From Tritrichomonas foetus (Eukaryota > Parabasalia > Tritrichomonadida > Tritrichomonadidae), in assembly GCA_001839685.1 (NCBI GenBank), contig MLAK01001049.1, positions 3,757 through 67,756 on the forward strand: a stretch of 64,000 bases of DNA, written 5' to 3'. A program made the position numbers and the translations under genes. The notes under the pieces are model-generated. The model was not told the origin of the DNA and ran no database searches. It saw only the letters and a list, made by a program, of their open reading frames with translations. Below, piece by piece: positions 20,243-30,226 of the stretch. Numbering within the stretch: position 1 is the stretch's first letter; each line of letters begins with the position of its first letter.

Positions 20243-20248
20243 AAATGA
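20243..20248 (-). promoter_or_regulatory. Putative initiator TCATTT
   Basis: Exact match to TCAYTW on the minus strand, 5-10 bp upstream of the start codon of the beta-helix protein gene. Confidence 0.5.
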
Positions 20249-20888
20249 AGTGTGTTTTAAATTACTATTCAAGATGCTTCTTTTCTTATCATTCTGTGAT
20301 TGAATTTTTATCACGAATTTGTATCATTTTCATTCAATTTTTTAGAAAGGTCAATATTTCAATTGTCTTGAAATGACCATATTCCATTGTCTTTAAACTT
20401 TTTCATTGTTTTTTGATCATCTTTTCACAATCCTCTGCATATTTGGCCGCATTCGATAAGAAAGTTCCAATAATTTAAATAATGCAATAGAGATAAGTTC
20501 ACAAAGAAATAGGATTTTCTTTTAGATATCAGATCTGATAATGCGAATTAATTTTATTTGGCCGCATGAGATTTTAATTCACATGTCTGATCATCTTTTA
20601 CAATTCGAATAACTAAAGGTGAATTCAAAATGATTATGAAATAACTTTTTAAGAGACGTTCTGACTTTTTGAAAAGATCAATTATTGAACTTTGATACAA
20701 TTTTATATAAATGTGATATGATATTACTTTGAATTATTGAATAACTTGTGCATTGACATTGAATTTTTTAAGACTTCTCTCAAAAAACTATAATCAATAA
20801 AAAATGAAGAAATGCAATGCAAGATTGAGATTTTAATCTCTTCAATTCTTGACTATTGTTGATGGATCCTTGCATTCTCTCAATATAT

Positions 20889-21067
20889 TCAATTATTGAA
20901 CGACATGATATTTTTCTTCCAAAAAATCTCGATTTAATCAGTCCAACGTTGATCTTTGCTTGAAGTCTGCTGTTTGAAAGTAAGTTATATGATCTCTTTA
21001 ATGAAATTTATCAACGCAAATACCATTCCAAGGCATCCAAAATATGTTGTCATATTATTTTAATGTA
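20889..21067 (+). pseudogene. Relic sharing an IIERH peptide with 401-961
   Basis: One frame reads SIIERHDIFLPKNLDLIS, then, after one TGA, LLFESKLYDLFNEIYQRKY, until TAG. There is no start codon. The first peptide resembles IIIERHNFL with a following RRNL in the relic at 401-961. It is probably the remains of a member of the same family. Identity unknown. Confidence 0.35.
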
Positions 21068-21539
21068 GCTGGGCTTCCTACTGCTCTAATTAATGTGGAA
21101 TGAATTTATTTTGGTAATGCAATGATTCTACATTTTTTTTGCTCTATAATTAGCCAGTCGATATCTATTATCTCAATGAGAAGTGTATTCCAACTTTTAA
21201 ACATACTATATTTCATATACTATTTAATTTATAAAATTGTCTCAATCAGAATTTTGGAAAGAAAACAAAAATGATGAATTTAAATTTCATTTTGATAAAT
21301 CTATTCATAAGTTCATATGTTAGATAATGCCATTTTATTTTATGTCATACTATTTTTTCTTAATAATTCTCAGAACAAATAAAAGTAACGTATAATGATA
21401 ATTGTCAAATGCAACATTGATTTTAATATTAATAACTAGATCATAATATGATTAATTTAAAAAGTATATCTTCATTAAGACTCCTTGTTTGGATATTTCA
21501 TTATAAAATCAGAAGAAGGTGAGTATATACTCATTTTCC

Positions 21540-21815
21540 GATGAGTTGTGTAATTGTGATGTGAAAGGTCAAATAAAGGCCAAACGTGAGAAAATCTAAT
21601 GGGCAAATGTGATGTGAACTTTGCTGGTTCTTTGAGTTACTTTGGCCTGGAAGAGGCGTGGCAAGTGAACATGGAGGAGGGAGTGAAGTGAACCGGAGCT
21701 GCGTTCACTCGCCAGCCCTTACTCCAATGGCCGAATGAGTCAAAGGGGTCCGCAAGTTCACATCACATTTACCCATTTTAAGTGTCAAAAAGCAAAACTC
21801 AAAGGAAAAAAATAT
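21540..21815. mobile_element. MITE-like foldback element, copy 2
   Basis: Shares with copy 1 (7765-8076) nearly identical blocks around gtgaaaggtcaaataaagg, aaatgtgatgtgaacttt and cacatcacatttaccca, and the right-hand caaaactca block at 21793. The middle arms still pair (tgggcaaatgtgatgtgaac with its complement near 21755). The left outer arm and the central hairpin are diverged. Same orientation and similar length as copy 1. Confidence 0.7.
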
Positions 21816-22224
21816 TGCCAAAATAGAGAAATAGTTAACATTATATCTCTCGGGGAAAAAAACAGAAGGAAATCAAAATTTATTAGCAAGTAGAATCTAA
21901 ATATTTTTGAACATGTCTTCATCAGACTGTCAAATAGAAATTGATGTTGATGACAAATTTTTTGTGAATCGTTTTCTTTACAAGGGCGAAATTCAATCCA
22001 ATTGAGTGACTATTTCCATCTAAATAATCAAACTATAACAATAATTATCAGAAAATTTCAATGTAATTTGAAACAGCCTTACTAGAAATGTCTAATCTTA
22101 ACGGAAGGAAAACCGAATGTTAAACGTATGATTTTATCTCAAAAAAGATCAAATTGGATTCATTTTGAGAGAAAAAATGGTCAAGTATCAGAAAATATCC
22201 TAAATTTTTATTAATTATTTATCA

Positions 22225-24639
22225 ATGCACCATCGACATTCTTACACGCCCATAAATGTGCAGCGCAGTTTGAGTGGTTCTATTAGTGCGTCTAGTTTTT
22301 CTCTCTTACGAATCAGTCCGACATTTTATAAGCGAATCTACAATTTATTAAGAGCACAACACACAATTATAAGCTCTCTTCAAAGAAGCTTATTAGACAC
22401 GAAAGTTCCTCTCGATTCTCCTGATGAAGCTGCTGTTAAATCTTTCTCAAAAGCTGTAAATAACGTATTAACGGCTGATTATGCAGATCTTCTTCAAGTT
22501 TCCTTTTCATCTGTCCAAGACATCAAAATGGCCTTATCAAAAACTTTATCACCTCATATTGATAAGGTTGGCTATTCGATCTTATCCGCAATTTTATCAA
22601 TCTCCAGATTAATGGACATCATATTGTATACCTGCTCTCCAGTCAATAACGAAGAAGAAGGCGGACAACAAATGGCAGCAAAAATGAGGAGACCATCAGA
22701 TGCATCCGTTAAAGATCTCACAAAGTCAATTCATATCCCGCACATGAAAACTGAGGCAGAATCGCATGGAAGAAGGCGACTCCAAAAGAATACAAACACG
22801 AGTTCGTTTCCTTCCGTTTTAACAGAGCCAGAATATATTATATGTCGCATTTGTGATAAAAAGGTTCCTTTGTGTCTCATTGAAACGCATTCCAAAAATT
22901 GTGCTTTGGTTTACGAAACCTCTAAAAACATGGTTTCTGCTGATGAACGAATGCAAAAATTGCAAGCTCTTGCTAAACAAACAATTTTGAGAAGGCCATG
23001 GCCTGGTGATGAACAATTCACAACCGCTGTCATTTTGCCAATCCTTCATGCTGTCATTTTGCTTGATCGGGCAATTTGCATTGATATTCATAAATTATCA
23101 GCCTCGGACGAGCTTGATGTCATAGCAGATGCGATGATGTCTATTACATTGAATGTATTCTATCCAGAAGGCGCAGACATCATCGATAAAGCAAATACTC
23201 TTCTATCTGAAAAACTTAATGCAACTGATGACCTCACAATTGCCTTAGATGTTGTCAAAAGAACCAGCTTAGCACCAAATGATGATTCCATTCTAATGAT
23301 GGGCAATACAACCACCATTGCTGATTTCAAATTCATTAAGCGAATTTCAAGTGGTGCTTTTGCTCGTGTCTATCTTGGAAAGAAGAACACAACAGGTGAC
23401 ATTTACGCTATTAAAGTGATTCCAAAGACTGGATTACGCCAAAAAAATGAAGTTCAAAGAGTCAACATTGAAAAAGACATTTTAATGAAAACTTATTCAC
23501 CATATATGATTAAGTTCTTTTATTCATTCATCGGTGAATATAATCTGTATCTTGTTATGGAATATCTACCTGGTGGTGACTTATATTCTGTTTTACAAGC
23601 AAATGGATCAATTGATGAAGATTCAGCTCTTGTTTATACTGTTCAAATTGTTCTAGCTTTACAATTCTTACGTGAAAACAGAATCATTCATCGTGATCTA
23701 AAACCAGATAATATTCTTGTAGATAGCGAAGGTCACTTAAAGTTAATTGATTTCGGTCTGTCCTATTTTGGTATGGTTGACAGATCGTTATCAAGTGGCT
23801 CTTCGTTGATGACAGTTACAGACAGTTGCATTGGAACACCTGATTACACATCACCGGAAATTGTTCTTTCTCAGCCGCATACTTTTGCAGCAGACTATTT
23901 CTCACTCGGCTCTATCTTGTATGAGTTTTTGGTTGGTGTTCCACCATTCCATGGACAAACACCATCAGAAACATTCCAAAAGGTTGTCAAAGGACATTAT
24001 GATACAGAGGCACTTGAAGATTTTTCAGAAGAAGTTCAAGATTTAATTAGTAAACTTCTTTGCTCAGATCCAACCAAGAGAATTGGTGCTAGTTCCATTG
24101 AAGAAATTAAACAACATCCATGGTTCGCTGATGTTGATTGGAATCATATAGAAAACTTACCGAAACCTTTTGTCCCTCAATTAAGTGGCAAAGAAGATAC
24201 CTCTTATTTCGAAGATAGAACATTCTCGTTAGGACAACAGACCGATGAAAAAGACATTATTGATGATATTCAGCTTTGTAGAAAAGTTGAAGAAAAAGAA
24301 CGTCGTTCCTCAATTTTGTCAATCATTGTTGATGATGAATCTCCAGCAAATGATTCATTAATTGAAGATGAAATGAAGAACTTCCAATCCGTTTCTATTC
24401 ATCAATTACAAGAAACTACAAAAGAAGAAGCCAGAATGCGCAGAAAAATTTCAAAATTCGACGAAAATGCTGAATGTCAGTGTATTCCGGAATTCAAAAC
24501 AGAAAAGAAAACAAGAACCAGAAGGAGGCTTCCAAGGAAAAGTTACATGCCAGTTAAAAATAATGGAATTTCATCTCCAACGAGAAATCACGAAAATCAT
24601 TATATTGACGATTCTTGTGATGAAGAGTTTGATGATTAA
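22225..24639 (+). CDS. AGC kinase of the MAST/Greatwall/IRE (Rim15) group
   Basis: 804 residues. The kinase domain spans about 366-634: a glycine loop ISSGAFARVY, Lys397 (YAIKV), HRDLKPDN with Asp491, DFG with Asp509 and a GTPDYTSPE activation lip. A 30-residue insertion between DFG and that lip is modest beside the very long one in animal Greatwall. An AGC-type tail follows to YFEDRTF. A small C2HC zinc knuckle lies at 207-226 (Cys207, Cys210, His222, Cys226; CRICDKKVPLCLIETHSKNC), the element found ahead of the kinase in plant IRE and fungal Rim15 homologues. The N-terminus resembles the DUF1908-like helical region of MAST kinases. The C-terminal tail is charged and basic. Such kinases act on endosulfine/PP2A in mitotic or nutrient control; that role here is inferred. 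Start ATG 22225 is preceded by TATCA. Confidence 0.9.
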   Translation: MHHRHSYTPINVQRSLSGSISASSFSLLRISPTFYKRIYNLLRAQHTIISSLQRSLLDTKVPLDSPDEAAVKSFSKAVNNVLTADYADLLQVSFSSVQDIKMALSKTLSPHIDKVGYSILSAILSISRLMDIILYTCSPVNNEEEGGQQMAAKMRRPSDASVKDLTKSIHIPHMKTEAESHGRRRLQKNTNTSSFPSVLTEPEYIICRICDKKVPLCLIETHSKNCALVYETSKNMVSADERMQKLQALAKQTILRRPWPGDEQFTTAVILPILHAVILLDRAICIDIHKLSASDELDVIADAMMSITLNVFYPEGADIIDKANTLLSEKLNATDDLTIALDVVKRTSLAPNDDSILMMGNTTTIADFKFIKRISSGAFARVYLGKKNTTGDIYAIKVIPKTGLRQKNEVQRVNIEKDILMKTYSPYMIKFFYSFIGEYNLYLVMEYLPGGDLYSVLQANGSIDEDSALVYTVQIVLALQFLRENRIIHRDLKPDNILVDSEGHLKLIDFGLSYFGMVDRSLSSGSSLMTVTDSCIGTPDYTSPEIVLSQPHTFAADYFSLGSILYEFLVGVPPFHGQTPSETFQKVVKGHYDTEALEDFSEEVQDLISKLLCSDPTKRIGASSIEEIKQHPWFADVDWNHIENLPKPFVPQLSGKEDTSYFEDRTFSLGQQTDEKDIIDDIQLCRKVEEKERRSSILSIIVDDESPANDSLIEDEMKNFQSVSIHQLQETTKEEARMRRKISKFDENAECQCIPEFKTEKKTRTRRRLPRKSYMPVKNNGISSPTRNHENHYIDDSCDEEFDD

Positions 24640-24963
24640 TTTGCATTATGAATTTGTACTATTTATTTTTGATTTTATTTAAATGATTGTAAAACGATAT
24701 TCTTTCATTTCTTTTTGATACTTTTTTTTCTATTGTAAATAATTTCTTCTCATGATTTTTTGCTTTCTCTCCAGTGATTAACTTTCCAGAATTTTTTTCC
24801 TGATCTTCATTTAGAAATAAATCAGAGAGACCCACTTTTTCAATTTTCAATGATTATTGAAATTTTGAAAAAGAACGTTATTTGATGTCACAACGTATTG
24901 TACGTTAACCTACTCGAAGATTTTGTGAAGGTAATTCTGTACCTTCTCACAAAAAAAATTTTC
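24640..24963. other. AT-rich spacer
   Basis: No gene. A TTCTCACAAAAA initiator-like motif lies near 24945, about 15 bp upstream of the ATG at 24964, and supports that start. Confidence 0.45.
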
Positions 24964-26532
24964 ATGGTTTCTCACAATTTTTTAAATATATTGAAAAAGT
25001 TTCAAGCAGAAAATCCAAAAACCCTTCTCATGAAATCGCTTGTCCGGTGGATGTTGAACGTCACTTTCTGTCCACCGAGATGTGTCTACGATCCAGACAA
25101 TACCTTATGCGCAATTACGACAGACGACAACGACCTCTATATCAGAACAAAATATGAATTCCACACAAATACAGGAGCAAACATCATGGGGAGTCTTTGG
25201 AGAGACAGCATTAATGATTCACCGAGTAAATGCGTGATTTTTTTGCATTCCTTAGGGACAAATCAATTCGAAGTCATCAATATTATTCCACTTTTATGTA
25301 ATCCCGAATTGGCAGTTTTTTCATTTGATTTTCCCGGTTGTGGTCTTTCTGAAGGTGAAATTATTCCCCTTGATGGATCAGGTTCAGAACTTGTGAAAAA
25401 GTGCGTTGATTCACTTCGTGAATCATTTGGAATTCAACAATTTTGTTTGTGGGGCAGGTCAATGGGTGCAGCAATTGCATTACATACGGTTTCTCTTTAT
25501 AATGAATTCTGTTGTGTTGTTTCAGATTCTGCATTTTCTTGTACTGAAGATGTTATGCATGACCAAGCCAAGGCCAATAAATATCCATCACTTTTAGTTG
25601 GTTTACTAATGCCGATTATCAGAAAAGAAGCAAAAGAATGTTTGCATACAAACGTTGATGTTCCTTTTCCAATTGAATACGTGCCATATGCCAGGGCACC
25701 ACTTTTGATGGGGCATGGAAGTCGTGACACTTTTGTTCCAACACATCAAGCGCAAAAAATATTTAAGAGATATGGAGTTGAAGATAAACAACTTTACTAT
25801 TTCGAAGCCAAACATAATTCACCAAGACCTTCACAATGGTATCAAACAGCTGCTCGCTTTATTTATAGACACTGTGGAATCAACATGCGTGCAAGATACT
25901 ATGAATATATTTATCGTACTTCGCTGCTTCATGTCGGGCCTGTGGACGTAGTGATTTCAGAAATTCATGCAATGGAAGAAGAAAGAATTCGAAATCTTCA
26001 GCTACATCAAAGCAATAGCGAAAATGATGAAAATATGGAAAATACTGAAAACACGACACATAGTCCATCTCAAACTGAGCAAGGACCAGCACAAAATATT
26101 ATGCAAAACGTAGCACAAAACCTAATTCAAAACGAAAATAATGAAAATGCGAATGCTGAACGAAATGGAAATCATTTAACAGAATCCCAAGAAACAAAAT
26201 CCATTGATATTGAGAAAATTCAACAGGCTAATGATGCTGGAAATTCTCCAGACATTTCAGGAAGACGTGCCAATGAAGACAATTTTAATGATCATGATAA
26301 AAAATCAGATCATGAAAAGAAACATAAAAGTCATCATAAAAAGCATCACAAAAGGCATCATAGAAAACACAAACATACAAAAGTTGGAAATCTTCACACT
26401 GAAGAAAACGATTCGACAACTGACCAATCCTCTGACAAAAGTACATCAACAGTTTCAATACCACAGCAAATGTTGGACAGCAGTGACACGAAAGAGCTTT
26501 CATTGGATCAAATCAGTGATTCGGATACATGA
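24964..26532 (+). CDS. Alpha/beta hydrolase with His/Lys-rich tail
   Basis: 522 residues from ATG 24964; an alternative ATG at 25030 matches the usual start of the family (MKSLVRWMLNVTF then PPR). The fold spans about 50-310. The nucleophile elbow is GRSMG with Ser166; Asp255 (GHGSRDTFVP) and His284 (AKHNSPRP) complete the likely triad. FSFDFPGCGLSEGE is the conserved strand before the elbow. The pattern (PPR near the start, LWGRSMGA) is that of the widespread eukaryotic alpha/beta-hydrolase group related to ABHD17/BEM46; the substrate is unknown. The last 170 residues are a low-complexity Asn/Gln/Glu tail with a striking His/Lys run (about residues 445-475) that may bind metal or acidic partners. 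An upstream TTG extension was not accepted. Confidence 0.8.
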   Translation: MVSHNFLNILKKFQAENPKTLLMKSLVRWMLNVTFCPPRCVYDPDNTLCAITTDDNDLYIRTKYEFHTNTGANIMGSLWRDSINDSPSKCVIFLHSLGTNQFEVINIIPLLCNPELAVFSFDFPGCGLSEGEIIPLDGSGSELVKKCVDSLRESFGIQQFCLWGRSMGAAIALHTVSLYNEFCCVVSDSAFSCTEDVMHDQAKANKYPSLLVGLLMPIIRKEAKECLHTNVDVPFPIEYVPYARAPLLMGHGSRDTFVPTHQAQKIFKRYGVEDKQLYYFEAKHNSPRPSQWYQTAARFIYRHCGINMRARYYEYIYRTSLLHVGPVDVVISEIHAMEEERIRNLQLHQSNSENDENMENTENTTHSPSQTEQGPAQNIMQNVAQNLIQNENNENANAERNGNHLTESQETKSIDIEKIQQANDAGNSPDISGRRANEDNFNDHDKKSDHEKKHKSHHKKHHKRHHRKHKHTKVGNLHTEENDSTTDQSSDKSTSTVSIPQQMLDSSDTKELSLDQISDSDT

Positions 26533-27668
26533 AATAATTCTATTGTAGTGCTTTAAAATTTGCATTTTGATTTTTGAATGCCTATACTTGATGAAAATTC
26601 TTAGATATATTATTTGTTTGAATTTATTAAACATGAATTTAAAGATGATATTTTATTGTAATTATTATAGAATACCAGAAACGAAAAAAAAAAAAATCTC
26701 AATATTGCTTCTGAATATTTCCCCCTTATATGTACTCTATTAATGTGTGTTAAATTGTAAAAAAGTATTTACTGAATTAAATATTTATTGCAATTATTAA
26801 GTACGATGCATTTATACTTGAGATAATCATAAAACAATTTATTTATAATCAGAGAATTATATTTTTGCATTATTCGTAATTCATATTTATTTTTTCTTGC
26901 ATCACGAGCAGACGATTGCGGTTGGAAAAAATACTCAATATATTAAATATATATTTTGATAATATGAAGATTTTAATGTATTCAAACCAAAAATTAAAAT
27001 GGTGTTTCTCAAAGACTCTATTACAAATTTTGTTTAGTCTCTGCCCGTAACCTCAATTACTACTATTAGTAAAATAGCTATGAGTAAAAAAAGGACTTAA
27101 TAATCTAATTGTTTGGAAAAGTGTTATGAGTAATATCAAAACATATGAATTTACAATCAAATCCTAGGAATATCGAAATGATACAAATCACTTCTTGTGA
27201 ATGAATATAAAAATGATAGGGATCATTCTGTTAAGTCTTTATTAGTAACTTTTGCGAAAATATTTCCAAATTAAAAATTCTTCATTACCAACAAAACAAA
27301 ACACAAGCGTATCAAGTCATTCAATCAACATGGGATAACGATGAAGAGAAAGAAGATTCAAAAGATGAAGATAATGATGGCAATATATCATTTTAAGATA
27401 CTCTATTCTAATATAGTCTATTATATATCCTAATACCTAACATTTATACCAAAAATTAATCTTTTTTTATTGTTATTCTAATGATTATTATTCATGTTTT
27501 TATGATTTTTTGCAATTCAAAAGTAGTTAAACCATATTTAGATCACTATTTTCCTTTGGAATCTAAAGCAATGATGGGTGAATAATGATATCAAATTACA
27601 TATAAATATAAAATAATGAGTTATGTTAGAAATTTCCGCATTATAATTGAAGTGAATATTGGTCTGTC

Positions 27669-27985
27669 TCAAAATAAATTCAACAATGTAAATAATACCG
27701 AAATAGCATGCAAAATATAAAGGTATATAATAAATTCCAGTCTCTTATTCCATTTGACAATTGATTGTAATTCAGTATTTATATCAATATTCGGTTGTTT
27801 CACTAAAAGTTTAACAATTTCATAATAACAATCAGAAAATGTCCAATGAAGCTGTGTCTTTTTTATTTTAATACTAACTATGTGAATCTATAGGCAAATA
27901 ACAAATAGGGAAGGGAAAAATACATTCAATGCACTAACATCAATATTTAGTTGTCTCTGCAATAGTGGAAAAATTTCATAAGGAC
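27669..27985 (-). pseudogene. Ankyrin-repeat gene relic
   Basis: One minus-strand frame gives YEIFPLLQRQLNIDVSA, then one TAG, then TQLHWTFSDCYYEIVKLLVK and QPNIDINTE. These match the ankyrin consensus TPLHxAxxxGYxEIVKLLLxxPNIDIN. The in-frame stop, the absence of a start and the loss of pattern downstream indicate decay. Large ankyrin families with exactly this NIDIN style are typical of Trichomonas and Tritrichomonas. Confidence 0.75.
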
Positions 27986-28057
27986 CTTAAGAACATACTT
28001 TTCTAAAAATAAATGAAAAACACCATTTGAAAATCGAAAATAATGATGAATAGTCAA

Positions 28058-28360
28058 TGAAAATCCATACATGTAAAAACACATTTAGGTGTGATTGTTC
28101 AAAAAGAAAATGATATATTAAATATCTATGGATTTGTTAACGAATATGAACAGAAAGTTCTAAAACGTGCCTTATATCAGTATCCTTGTTATGATATGAA
28201 TTTTGTTGATAATTTACGATTCATTCCTGTTAAAATACTTTCACTGATAATTGGAAAGAAATTTATCAAAAATTTAATAATCCGTGAAATAATGAGTGAA
28301 TTAAATGATAGAGGTAATTTATGTGATTCATTTCTAGAGTGTTTAGAAGAAACTCACTAA
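28058..28360 (+). pseudogene. Possible C-terminal fragment of an unknown gene
   Basis: About 100 open codons. The first plausible initiators are GTG at 28091 or an internal ATG 35 codons later, so no normal start exists. The peptide (NIYGFVNEYEQKVLKRALYQ; REIMSELNDRGNLCDSFLEC) is protein-like with a helical, charged C-terminus but is not recognised. Either a truncated relic or a chance frame. Confidence 0.3.
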
Positions 28361-28633
28361 TTTCTGTGTGATAATATTCTATGGATTTAATTCAGCATTT
28401 TCCATCAAATAACTCATGCATATTGACTCAAAAATAGTGAGTAAGTAGTTTAAATTAATCACACTTTATATTGGTTTTCTAGCTGAATTTGTGTGAAATT
28501 GAGTAAAATTTAATATTGATGACAGTTCATGCCAAACTAGAAGCTATTAATGTATGAGGAAAATATAGAGGTTTAGAAATTGCAGATATTTAATCTATTA
28601 TTAAGTGAGCGGATTCCAGCGTCACAAAAATTA

Positions 28634-29008
28634 ATGGAACCACTTACTCCAGCTGAAGCCCAAGTCATCATCCATAAAGGAACAGAAAGGGCATTTACAG
28701 GTAAATACTTTGATTTCAAAGGTGTTGGCAACTATATTTGTCGCCAATGCGGAGCATTATTATATAAATCATCTGATAAATTTGATTCTGGCTGCGGATG
28801 GCCTGCTTTTGATGATTGCATTCCAGGATCCGTGAAAAGAACACTCGATGCCGATGGCCGAAGGATTGAAATCACATGTTCGAAATGTGGTGGACACTTG
28901 GGCCATGTTTTTGAAGGTGAACGTTTCACTCCTAAAAATACACGCCATTGCGTGAATTCAATTTCTATTGTATTTGTTCCAGAAGAAGCAAATAAAATCG
29001 TTAAATAA
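28634..29008 (+). CDS. msrB: Peptide methionine-R-sulfoxide reductase
   Basis: 124 residues; reduces the R-form of methionine sulfoxide in proteins using thioredoxin. The domain covers the entire protein. Zinc ligands Cys36/Cys39 (CRQC) and Cys82/Cys85 (CSKC) are present, as are SGCGWPAF (Cys54, resolving position), GGHLGHVF and the catalytic RHCVNS (Cys106, a true Cys, not Sec). No targeting signal is present, so it is likely cytosolic. The first ATG at 28634 gives the normal family N-terminus (PLTPAEAQ); a TTG 18 codons upstream was rejected. TCACAAA lies about 12 bp upstream. MsrB is of bacterial origin in many protists and fits an oxygen-sensitive organism. Confidence 0.95.
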   Translation: MEPLTPAEAQVIIHKGTERAFTGKYFDFKGVGNYICRQCGALLYKSSDKFDSGCGWPAFDDCIPGSVKRTLDADGRRIEITCSKCGGHLGHVFEGERFTPKNTRHCVNSISIVFVPEEANKIVK

Positions 29009-30226
29009 AATTTCCCTTATTTTTAACCTTTCTTCCATTTTTTTCTTTTCCCATTTTTTATTGTTATATTTTTGTTACCAGAAAAATTGAAAAGGGAATA
29101 AGCAGTTGGATAATTATGGGAATTTGTCATGAAACAAGTCTTAATATGAAATGGAAGCAGAGTCGAATTTGGAATAATTTTTGGTTTCACGTTTCGATGT
29201 TTTGGAACAAATTTCGATTGTTTTTTGAGAGTTTTGAATAGGAAAGCATTAGTTTATCAGTATAAACCAGTTACATCAAACCAATTCTCTCAAGCTTTAT
29301 CAATAAAAATGATTTAATAAATTTCTAAGAAAATACAAAGTTAAAAAGCTAAAAAATTAGTAGTTCCATCAAACTTTTCGAAATACACTTTTTCACGATT
29401 CAATTCTGGGTTGGCGTTGAGCATAGAAGGAAATTTTCATATATGTTTGATGGTAGTTTTTACATCTTCTCAAGATATTAACTATTTTATTTATGAAAGA
29501 CATTTTGAGCTAAGCCACAAAGAGAAAATCACACTTTTATGATTTTTTGTCATGCTAGGAAATAATGATTGTGATGACACCTAACTAGTGACAAATAGTC
29601 ACTGACAATTATGAAAACAACTCACACAAATCAAAGAAAAAGAGCAAATGATAATGAACTCATAAATGATTTTAAATATATATTGTGCTGTTAAGAGACG
29701 ATTAATGAATCATGTATTATTTTTCTATTTTTGCAAAATTACTTCTTAGTAGGAGAATCTGAGAAACAACTCATGTTTTTTATTTATTCTGAATTATGAT
29801 TTTGGGTATAAAGAACTATTAATCAGTTAATTATTAATCCACAAGTATGGCAATGTTATTACAGTTTTGTTGAAGAATAAAAGTGAATTATGCATAATGA
29901 TGACGATCAAAAAAATCGAATGAGGATCACAAGCTGGCAAAAGGTCAATATAATAGGTCAAACAAAACCATTTTCTCTGTACCAAATTATCTGCATTTTT
30001 CTTCTTTTTTTTTGATTAAATATGTATCAAATCGCATTTTTCATATTCTCTACAACATTTTCTATATATATACTCATATAATTTCCCACAAATATATCAA
30101 TGTAATCGACCATCACATGTTTTTTTGGAAAGTATTTTTCTAACCACTTCTTTTTAGGAGTTTACTTTTGTGAAAATTTCATATATCAGGTAAATTAACC
30201 GCCGAATTTGTATTGGTCGCTTGAAA
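29009..30226. other. AT-rich spacer
   Basis: About 1.2 kb without a recognisable gene, repeat or RNA. It separates two + strand genes. Confidence 0.5.

Larger units (their letters stand above)
20239..22224. other. 2-kb spacer with a relic and a foldback element
   Basis: Divergent intergenic region between the beta-helix gene and the AGC kinase. It contains a decayed coding stretch (20889-21067) and the second foldback copy (21540-21815). The rest is AT-rich with no gene seen. Confidence 0.55.
26533..28633. other. 2.1-kb spacer with decayed genes
   Basis: No intact gene is credible. It holds an ankyrin relic (27669-27985, minus strand), an open run on the + strand at 27229-27396 that ends in acidic residues (DNDEEKEDSKDEDNDG) but has no ATG, and an open run at 28058-28360 of about 100 codons without an ATG at its head. 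All look like gene debris. Confidence 0.5.
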
